Shown here: in pieces, positions 50,457 to 56,251 of the stretch
Layout: every line of letters begins with the position of its first letter
Position numbering within the stretch: position 1 is the first letter of the stretch
NCBI GenBank assembly: GCA_947522735.1
Contig: CANNTZ010000008.1
Coordinates: 1-56,251, forward strand
DNA length: 56,251 nt
Direction: 5' to 3'
DNA from: an uncultured Oscillospiraceae bacterium
GTDB lineage: Bacteria; Bacillota; Clostridia; Oscillospirales; Ruminococcaceae
The notes under the pieces: generated by a model
Database searches by the model: none
Seen by the model: the letters and a program-made list of their open reading frames with translations, nothing else
What the model was told of the DNA's origin: nothing
Translations under genes and position numbers: made by a program

Positions 50457-51284
50457 TTATTTTCCTCCGTTGATGATTATTTGTTGTCTATGCAGCTTTA
50501 AAAGCTTGTTTCCGCCTGTCAGCAGCTTTAGCCTGCGCTCGCTGCGGCTGACGGTCAGCTCGCTTTGTAATTTTCCAATCTCCACTCCGTCCGCGTATAT
50601 ACGGGCCTCGTTGTCCGGCGAGGGCTGGAGCCGCACGGTCACCGGGCAGTCCGGCGCGATGACGGTGGAGCGCGGCGCGCTGAGGTGCGGGCAGATTGGC
50701 GTGAGCAGCACGGCGTCTATCGCGGGATCGACGACGGGACCGCCCGCCGACATATTATATGATGTGGAGCCTGTGGGCGTGGCGATTATCACTCCGTCGC
50801 CGCGCCAGAAATTGTATTCCTCGCCCGCAAGCAGCACCTGCAGGGCAACCGATGTTCCAAAGCTGCCCTTGGCTATAACCACGTCGTTGAGTGCGTAGCA
50901 CGTTCTCCCGTCGTGTTGGAAGGAGAGCAGCATGCGCTCCGAAACATTGAGCTTATCAAATATATCCGGGCCTGCCGATTCCATCTCGGCGAGCTCCAGA
51001 GCGCAGAGATAACCGAGCCGTCCGGTGTTTATGCCGACGACCGGTATGTCGTGCTGTGCGGCAAGCTTTGCGGCGCGCAGCACCGTGCCGTCTCCGCCGA
51101 CGGCGACCACCATCGAGCAGTCGGCCGCGTCTCCGGCGTATTCGCCGTTTCCAAGCATTGTCTCGCTGTCTGCGGCGGACATAACGCATTTTGCGCCGCA
51201 GTTCTTCTCCAGCAGCGTTATACAGCGCAGCGCAGCCGCGATGCGGCTCTCCTGCGTCGTGTTTGCAAAGATGAAAAGCTTCAT
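50457..51284 (-). CDS. nadK: NAD kinase
   Basis: The 275-residue kinase makes NADP+ from NAD+. It carries VAVGGDGTVLRAA (GGDG at 63-66), GINTGRLGYL, ALNDVVIAKG and TPTGSTSYNMSAGGP, all standard. ATG 51284 has AGGGTG upstream; ATG 51314 has none. It sits between the nfnAB genes, whose enzyme needs NADP(H), and the hydrogenase genes. In clostridia nadK usually lies next to sporulation or recN genes, so the position is notable. Confidence 0.95.
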   Translation of the reverse strand: MKLFIFANTTQESRIAAALRCITLLEKNCGAKCVMSAADSETMLGNGEYAGDAADCSMVVAVGGDGTVLRAAKLAAQHDIPVVGINTGRLGYLCALELAEMESAGPDIFDKLNVSERMLLSFQHDGRTCYALNDVVIAKGSFGTSVALQVLLAGEEYNFWRGDGVIIATPTGSTSYNMSAGGPVVDPAIDAVLLTPICPHLSAPRSTVIAPDCPVTVRLQPSPDNEARIYADGVEIGKLQSELTVSRSERRLKLLTGGNKLLKLHRQQIIINGGK

Positions 51285-51321
51285 TATAGCACCCTGTAGA
51301 TCAAGCTGATTCATGATATCA

Positions 51322-51363
51322 GGAGGGCTCTTCGCCGGAGCGTTAGCCTGTGAAAAGCCCTCC
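51322..51363. repeat. Hairpin between nfnB and nadK
   Basis: GGAGGGCT (51322-51329) pairs with AGCCCTCC (51356-51363) across a 26-nt loop. There is no T-run. It may mark a processing point inside the operon. Confidence 0.5.
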
Positions 51364-51380
51364 GTGACCGGTTTCGCCAG

Positions 51381-52790
51381 TTATTTTTCCGAGAGATACT
51401 CGTCTATCGCCTTTGCGGCGGTCTTGCCGGCGCCCATGGCGAGAATGACCGTCGCGGCGCCGGTTACGGCGTCTCCGCCCGCATAAACGCCCTCGCGGGA
51501 GGTTAGCCCGGTGTCCTCGTTGACGATGATGCCGCCCCACCTCTGGGTTTCAAGTCCGGCTGTTGTGTTCTTGATGAGCGGATTCGGCGAGGTGCCGAGC
51601 GCCATTATCACGCAGTCGGCGTCCATGACGAACTCGCTGCCGGGAATGGCGACGGGACGGCGGCGTCCCTTCTCGTCCGGCTCGCCAAGCTCCATGCAGA
51701 TGCACTCCACAGCCTTGACGGTGCCGTTCTTCGGATCTCTCGGGTCGTCGGGATTCTGGTAGCCGATGATGCGAACGGGGTTGTTGAGCAGCTTGAAGTC
51801 GATGCCCTCCTCCATCGCGTGCTCGACCTCCTCGCGTCTTGCGGGCAGCTCCTCCATCGAGCGGCGGTACACTATGCTGACCTGCGCGCCCATTCTCAGA
51901 GCGGTGCGCGCGGCGTCCATTGCGACGTTGCCGCCGCCGACGACTATGACCCGGCCGCCCTTCATGATCGGCGTTTCGGAGTCTTCACGATAGGCTTTCA
52001 TGAGGTTGCTTCTGGTCAGGAACTCATTTGCGGAATAGACTCCCTTGAGCTCCTCGCCGTCAATGCCCATGAACTTGGGAAGTCCCGCGCCGGAGCCGAT
52101 GAACACTGCCTCAAAGCCGTCCTCAAACAGCTCGTCTACGGTCAGCGTTTTGCCGATGACGACGTTGGTCTCTACGTCCACGCCAAGCTCCTTGAGCCCC
52201 TCGACCTCCTTGGCGACTATCGCTTTCGGGAGCCTGAACTCGGGAATCCCGTAGACAAGCACGCCTCCCGCGGTGTGCAGCGCCTCGAATACAGTGACCT
52301 TATAGCCCTTCTTCGCAAGGTCGCCGGCGCAGGTGAGTCCGGACGGGCCCGAGCCGACCACTGCAACCCTGTGGCCGTTTGGGGCGGGCTTTTCGACGGG
52401 AGCGGCGCTGTGCTCGTTGTGCCAGTCGGCGACGAAGCGTTCAAGGCGGCCGATGCCGACCGGCTCAAACTTCACGCCGAGAGTGCACTTACATTCGCAT
52501 TGGGATTCCTGCGGGCAGACGCGGCCACAGACGGCGGGCAGGGAGGAATCCCTTGCGATGACCTGATACGCCTCCTCAAATTCGCCGCACTTGATATGGC
52601 TGATGAAGCCAGGAATATCGATGTTCACAGGGCAGCCTGCGATGCAGGGCTTGTTTTTGCAGTTAAGGCAGCGCTTCGCCTCGTCAACGGCAAGCTCCTC
52701 GGTATATCCGAGGGCGACCTCGTCAAAATTATGCGCTCTGACCTGCGGGTCCTGCGCCGGCATTTCATGTTTTTTGGGGTTGATAGCCAT
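51381..52790 (-). CDS. nfnB: NfnB: NADPH-binding subunit of NADH-dependent ferredoxin:NADP+ oxidoreductase
   Basis: The 469-residue protein belongs to the glutamate synthase small-subunit family: two N-terminal 4Fe-4S motifs (CLNCKNKPCIAGCP, then CGRVCPQESQCECKC), an FAD motif VVGSGPSGLTCAGDLA and an NADPH motif VVGGGNVAMDAARTALRMG. The adjacent NfnA gene identifies it as Nfn rather than glutamate synthase, since no large subunit is present. NfnAB exchanges electrons between NADPH, NADH and ferredoxin by bifurcation. Confidence 0.93.
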   Translation of the reverse strand: MAINPKKHEMPAQDPQVRAHNFDEVALGYTEELAVDEAKRCLNCKNKPCIAGCPVNIDIPGFISHIKCGEFEEAYQVIARDSSLPAVCGRVCPQESQCECKCTLGVKFEPVGIGRLERFVADWHNEHSAAPVEKPAPNGHRVAVVGSGPSGLTCAGDLAKKGYKVTVFEALHTAGGVLVYGIPEFRLPKAIVAKEVEGLKELGVDVETNVVIGKTLTVDELFEDGFEAVFIGSGAGLPKFMGIDGEELKGVYSANEFLTRSNLMKAYREDSETPIMKGGRVIVVGGGNVAMDAARTALRMGAQVSIVYRRSMEELPARREEVEHAMEEGIDFKLLNNPVRIIGYQNPDDPRDPKNGTVKAVECICMELGEPDEKGRRRPVAIPGSEFVMDADCVIMALGTSPNPLIKNTTAGLETQRWGGIIVNEDTGLTSREGVYAGGDAVTGAATVILAMGAGKTAAKAIDEYLSEK

Positions 52791-52805
52791 TGTGATACGT
52801 CCTCC

Positions 52806-53654
52806 TTACGCGTTTTTGAAAAGATTGCAGGTCTTTTCATGCGCTTTGCGCTCAAAATCGAAATACATGCGGCCTCTGGACATTGCCTCGTCGAAATCGA
52901 CCTCGTAGCCGTTGAAGTCGGGGCCGTCCACGCAGGCGAACTTGACGACGCGCTTGCCGTCCTGATGCAGCGTCAGGCGGCAGCCGCCGCACATTCCGGT
53001 GCCGTCCACCATGATCGGGTTCATAGAAACGGTGACGGGCACGCCGAACGGCTTTGCCGTGGCGACGACGAATTTCATCATGATGAGCGGGCCGATGGTG
53101 ATTATCATATCGTAGCGCTCGCCCGCCTCAAGCAGCTCCTTGAGCGGGACGGTGACGTTTCCGTGGCGGCCGTAGGAGCCGTCGTCGGTCATGAGTATCA
53201 TTTTGTCTGAGCAGGCGTTGAACTCGTCCTCAAGAATGACGATATCCCTGTTGCGGAAGCCGATGATGCTGGTAACATTCGCGCCAAGCTCATGAAATTC
53301 CTGCGCGACGGGGAGCGCAATGGCGCAGCCGACGCCGCCGCCGATGATACAGACCTTCCTGAGCCCCTCGGTGTGGGTGGCGGTTCCGAGAGGGCCGACG
53401 AAATCCTGAATATATTCGCCTGCCTCCTTGTGATTGAGCAGCTCTGTGGTGGCTCCGACGATCTGGAAGATGATCTTGACGGTGCCCTCGTCCCTGTCGT
53501 AGCCGGCGATGGTGAGCGGTATCCTCTCGCCGTCGGCGTCAACGCGAAGAATGATGAACTGGCCCGGCTGCGCCTTCTTCGCGACAAGGGGAGCCTTGAT
53601 CTCCATCTGGGTCACAGTTGGATTCAGTGCTTTTTTGCGAATGATCTGATACAT
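52806..53654 (-). CDS. nfnA: NfnA: FAD/NAD/[2Fe-2S] subunit of NADH-dependent ferredoxin:NADP+ oxidoreductase
   Basis: The 282-residue PyrK/CysJ-type flavoprotein has an FAD-binding beta-barrel (RIPLTIAGYD), an NAD motif (VCIIGGGVGCAIALPVAQ) and the [2Fe-2S] segment GTGMCGGCRLTL...FACVDGPDFNGYEVDF. It is the first gene of the redox operon, with the promoter at 53732-53760 upstream. Confidence 0.94.
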   Translation of the reverse strand: MYQIIRKKALNPTVTQMEIKAPLVAKKAQPGQFIILRVDADGERIPLTIAGYDRDEGTVKIIFQIVGATTELLNHKEAGEYIQDFVGPLGTATHTEGLRKVCIIGGGVGCAIALPVAQEFHELGANVTSIIGFRNRDIVILEDEFNACSDKMILMTDDGSYGRHGNVTVPLKELLEAGERYDMIITIGPLIMMKFVVATAKPFGVPVTVSMNPIMVDGTGMCGGCRLTLHQDGKRVVKFACVDGPDFNGYEVDFDEAMSRGRMYFDFERKAHEKTCNLFKNA

Positions 53655-53731
53655 TGGATTGTCTCCTTCGCTTTATAATCGGCGAAGCGTCTCCGCGCTC
53701 CGTCCGTTAAACCGCATCAGCGTTCTTTTTA

Positions 53732-53765
53732 ATTATATAACAGCTTGGCAAAATAGTAAATTGCC
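53732..53765 (-). promoter_or_regulatory. Promoter of the nfn-nadK-hyd-rex operon with overlapping inverted repeat
   Basis: On the minus strand TTTACT (53755-53760), 17 nt, TATAAT (53732-53737). GGCAA-N9-TTGCC (53747-53765) covers the -35 and could be an operator. It does not match the usual Rex box. Confidence 0.65.
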
Positions 53766-53825
53766 ATTTTTGCATATCAGTAATACCTTTATCGATATAC
53801 TTTGAATCAAAATTGACAAATTTGC

Positions 53826-53879
53826 AAAAATCGGCCCCGGCAGCCGCATGGGCGCATGTCTGCGCGCGGTCCGCCGGGG
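53826..53879 (-). terminator. Terminator after the alcohol dehydrogenase gene
   Basis: On the minus strand CCCCGGCGGACCGC pairs with GCGGCTGCCGGGG, then CCGATTTTT (T-run at plus-strand 53826-53830). Confidence 0.75.
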
Positions 53880-53911
53880 TCATATTGGCGTTGGGATATC
53901 AGAAGGTCAGC

Positions 53912-55129
53912 TTAGAAATCGACCTCGGTGTCGTAGTAGCAGCACTTGAGCAGCTTCTCCATCTCCTCCTGGCTGGGCTGGCGCGGGTTGGAGCCGGTGC
54001 AGGCGTCGCCGATGGCGTTCTTAGCGATTTCGGGCAGGCGGGCAAGGAACACGTCCTCGGGCACAAAGCCGTTTTCGGTAGGATAGCTGTCAGCGCCGTA
54101 GTGCTTGATGCAGTGCGGGATGTTCAGCTCGTCGTTCATACGGCGCAGCTCTTTGATGAGCAGCTCGATCTTCTCCTTGACGGTGCTGCCGCCGAGATTC
54201 ATATAATCGGCGATGGAGGCATAGCGCTTCGCGGCGGTCTCGTCCTTGGCGTTAAAGGCGATGACCTTGGGTAGATACATGGCGTTTGCGGCGCCGTGAA
54301 TGATGTGTGCGCCGTAATCCGCGAACGCGGCGCCGGTCTTGTGAGCCATGGAATGGACGATGCCGAGCAGCGCGTTGGAGAATGCCATACCTGCAAGGCA
54401 CTGGGCGTTGTGCATGCTGTCGCGCTTCGCCATATCGCCGTTATAGGACGGGATGAGGTCGCTCTGGATCATCTTGATGGCGTAGAGGGCGAGCGGGTCG
54501 GTGTAATCGCAGTTGGCGGTGGAGACATAGGCCTCGATGGAGTGGGTCATGGCGTCCATTCCGGTGTGGGCGACCAGCTTCTTCGGCATTGTCTCGGCAA
54601 GGTCGGGGTCGACTATGGCGACGTCCGGGGTGATCTCGAAATCGGCGATGGGATACTTGATGCCCTTGGAATAATCGGTGATGATGGAGAACGCGGTGAC
54701 CTCGGTGGCGGTGCCGGAGGTGGAGGAGATAGCGCAGAAGTGAGCCTTACGGCGCAGCTTCGGCAGGCCGAACACCTTGCACATGTCCTCGAAGGTGACT
54801 TCCGGATACTCGTACTTTATCCACATTGCCTTTGCGGCGTCGATCGGGGAGCCGCCGCCCATTGCGATTATCCAGTCCGGCTGGAACTTCAGCATGGCCT
54901 CCGCGCCCTTCATAACGGTTTCAACGGAGGGATCCGGCTCAATACCCTCAAAGAGCTCGACCTCCATGCCGGCCTCCTTCAGGTAGGAAACGGCTTTGTC
55001 AAGGAATCCGAAGCGCTTCATTGAGCCGCCGCCTACGCAAACTAACGCGCGCTTGCCCTCAAAGGTTTTCAGCGCCTCCAAAGCGCCCTTGCCGTGGTAA
55101 AGATCTCTCGGTAAAGTAAAACGTGCCAT
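53912..55129 (-). CDS. Iron-containing alcohol dehydrogenase
   Basis: The 405-residue group III alcohol dehydrogenase has the NAD(P) loop MGGGSPIDAAKAMW and metal-binding segments HTGMDAMTHSIEAYVS and NALLGIVHSMAHKTGAAF...HG. It probably reduces acetaldehyde, butyraldehyde or another aldehyde with NAD(P)H. ATG 55129 has AAGGAGG 8 nt upstream; the longer frame has no such site. It lies downstream of a LysR gene, with a weak -35 promoter and repeats between, which suggests activation by that regulator. Confidence 0.94.
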   Translation of the reverse strand: MARFTLPRDLYHGKGALEALKTFEGKRALVCVGGGSMKRFGFLDKAVSYLKEAGMEVELFEGIEPDPSVETVMKGAEAMLKFQPDWIIAMGGGSPIDAAKAMWIKYEYPEVTFEDMCKVFGLPKLRRKAHFCAISSTSGTATEVTAFSIITDYSKGIKYPIADFEITPDVAIVDPDLAETMPKKLVAHTGMDAMTHSIEAYVSTANCDYTDPLALYAIKMIQSDLIPSYNGDMAKRDSMHNAQCLAGMAFSNALLGIVHSMAHKTGAAFADYGAHIIHGAANAMYLPKVIAFNAKDETAAKRYASIADYMNLGGSTVKEKIELLIKELRRMNDELNIPHCIKHYGADSYPTENGFVPEDVFLARLPEIAKNAIGDACTGSNPRQPSQEEMEKLLKCCYYDTEVDF

Positions 55130-55187
55130 TGAACGAACCTCCTTAAAGTATCCGGCCGCAACGCCGGTAATCATATTCTTTACCTAT

Positions 55188-55246
55188 ATTATAGACGAGC
55201 TGCCGCAATAATGGAATTGCCTATTTCTCATATGGGTAATGCCTAT
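55188..55246 (-). promoter_or_regulatory. Alcohol dehydrogenase promoter with two direct repeats
   Basis: On the minus strand TTCCAT (55211-55216), 17 nt, TATAAT (55188-55193). The repeats GGAATTGCCTAT (55213-55224) and GGTAATGCCTAT (55235-55246) lie 22 bp apart, about two helical turns, at and upstream of the poor -35. They look like activator sites. Confidence 0.6.
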
Positions 55247-55298
55247 ATCGATATGCCCCTGAATGACATGTAGAGTATACCCATAAAAGTCTTTTTTA

Positions 55299-55337
55299 AA
55301 ACAAAAGGTTCGGACATTTTCATCAAATGTCCGAACC
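55299..55337 (-). terminator. Rho-independent terminator after the LysR gene
   Basis: GGTTCGGACATTT (55307-55319) and AAATGTCCGAACC (55325-55337) form a perfect 13-bp stem, followed on the minus strand by TTTTGTTTT. Confidence 0.9.
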
Positions 55338-55340
55338 GGT

Positions 55341-56251
55341 TCAGCCGAGTGTTTCGCGCTTCGCCTCGATGAGCTTTTCGAGAAAGAGCTTGTCAAGATG
55401 CGAGAAGGCATAGTCGTTGCGGTAGATCAGCATGTCCTTGTATATGCGGCGCGTTTCCTCGCAGCGGCGCTCGACAAGGCCGTAGCGCTCCAGCACCTGC
55501 TTTGGGACCGGAGACACCCACATGAAGGTCTCCGGGTTTTGTGCGAGCAGCTCGAGCTGGCTTCCGCGTTCAAATACAAAGATGCGGCGGCGGGAATTGT
55601 CGGGCAGCTCCTCCTTTTTCACCTCGCTCAGCGGCAGCGACGGCATCGACGGGTCGGCGTGGGCTATCTCGATCATATCGCGCAGATTCTCAAAGGTGAC
55701 GCGCGCCCTTGACGCAAGCGGACTTTTTGCGTTCATCAGCAGCACGTACTCGAACTCGGTGACAAGCTCGTACCGCAGGTTCTTCTCGTCGAGCATAGCT
55801 TTGTAATAGCGGTCGTAGTTGGAGGCGTAGCGGATTATGCCGAGCTTGTAATCCTGTTGCAGGATATTCTTGACGACCGACATGGTGTTGGTCTCCTGAT
55901 AGAATATCTCGGTATTCCCGGTCGGGTCGAGCTGGTTTGAAAATTTGGCGAAGGCGCTGCAAATATAGCTTGCGCGCGGGACGGCGATTGAGAAGTGCCG
56001 TTTTCCCGCCTTGCCCTCGCTGAACATCTTCTCAAGGCTGTCTATCTGGTTGAGCGCGACCCTCGCGTAGCGGATGAACACCTCGCCGTCCGGCGTCAGC
56101 GTCATCCCTCGCGCGCTGCGGTCGAATATCGTGATGCCGAGGTTGCTCTCAAGCTCCTTTATCGCGCGGCTCAGCGTCGGCTGGCCGACATACAGCTTTT
56201 CCGCCGCCTTGTTTATCGAATTTGTCTCCGCAATCTCCACGGCGTATTTCA
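55341..56251 (-). CDS. LysR-family regulator (5' end cut by window edge)
   Basis: About 303 residues are visible. The frame is open to the right edge, where it reads KYAVEIAETNSINKAAEKLY, the start of a LysR winged helix (QPTLSRAIKELESNLG follows). Only a few N-terminal residues should be missing. The C-terminal part is the periplasmic-binding-like effector domain. It is upstream of, and in the same direction as, the alcohol dehydrogenase gene, separated by a terminator and a probable activator-dependent promoter. The inducer is unknown. Confidence 0.9.
   Translation of the reverse strand, partial: KYAVEIAETNSINKAAEKLYVGQPTLSRAIKELESNLGITIFDRSARGMTLTPDGEVFIRYARVALNQIDSLEKMFSEGKAGKRHFSIAVPRASYICSAFAKFSNQLDPTGNTEIFYQETNTMSVVKNILQQDYKLGIIRYASNYDRYYKAMLDEKNLRYELVTEFEYVLLMNAKSPLASRARVTFENLRDMIEIAHADPSMPSLPLSEVKKEELPDNSRRRIFVFERGSQLELLAQNPETFMWVSPVPKQVLERYGLVERRCEETRRIYKDMLIYRNDYAFSHLDKLFLEKLIEAKRETLG

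Noticed and set aside
51381..52790. Glutamate synthase small subunit
   Set aside because: No large subunit is nearby and the gene is paired with an NfnA-type flavoprotein, which fits Nfn.
53655..53911. Rex operator upstream of nfnA
   Set aside because: No TTGTTAA-N4-TTAACAA-like site could be found; only the GGCAA/TTGCC repeat is present.

Overview
The window looks like a chromosomal segment of an anaerobic, endospore-forming, GC-rich member of the Clostridia (Firmicutes), most likely a gut-type Oscillospirales relative. This is inferred from three things seen in the sequence: the rimP-nusA-ylxR-ylxQ-infB-rbfA-nrnA-truB-ribF-rpsO-pnp order typical of Firmicutes; a 29-codon spoVM gene; and an electron-bifurcating [FeFe] hydrogenase/Nfn/Rex block typical of fermentative clostridia. 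No database search was possible. I saw no tRNA, rRNA, CRISPR array, insertion sequence or prophage.

Layout. (1) 1-4.9 kb: sugar metabolism, with the end of a Gfo/Idh/MocA oxidoreductase, a GH2 beta-galactosidase and a ribulose-phosphate-3-epimerase-family protein. (2) 5-10.1 kb: an SPFH membrane protein paired with a ribbon-helix-helix protein, a GNAT-ASCH fusion, a two-gene ABC exporter, and a tiny sporulation locus on the minus strand (small membrane protein plus spoVM). (3) 10.4-13.3 kb: a second Gfo/Idh/MocA oxidoreductase and a GH36-type alpha-galactosidase. (4) 13.6-24.5 kb: the translation/RNA-metabolism block, with structured 5' leaders before rimP, rpsO and pnp. (5) 24.6-27.5 kb: proline synthesis (proB-proA) and a membrane-anchored orphan. 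(6) 27.7-35.2 kb: six tightly packed cell-surface genes (beta-lactamase-fold lipoprotein, CapA-like lipoprotein, PIG-L-type deacetylase, GT2-GtrA fusion, NAGPA-type protein, orphan). (7) 35.2-41.4 kb: a candidate small RNA, a PQ-loop membrane protein divergent from a LysR regulator, an SGNH hydrolase, a second candidate small RNA, ispF-ispD, a NodB-family deacetylase and a HAD-like protein without its nucleophile. (8) 41.5-53.8 kb: one long minus-strand redox operon. (9) 53.8-56.25 kb: an iron-containing alcohol dehydrogenase and a truncated LysR gene.

The redox operon is the most striking block. In transcription order it reads nfnA, nfnB, nadK, hydC, hydB, hydA, rex, an APH-like kinase, two small thioredoxin-fold [2Fe-2S] proteins, a PAS-containing sensory-type [FeFe] hydrogenase, and a SpoIIE/PP2C phosphatase. 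It combines the NADP+ supply (NadK), Fd/NADH/NADPH exchange (Nfn), H2 production or uptake (HydABC), NADH sensing (Rex) and an apparent H2- or redox-sensing phospho-signalling branch. The signalling branch is the best candidate in the window for an under-described system.
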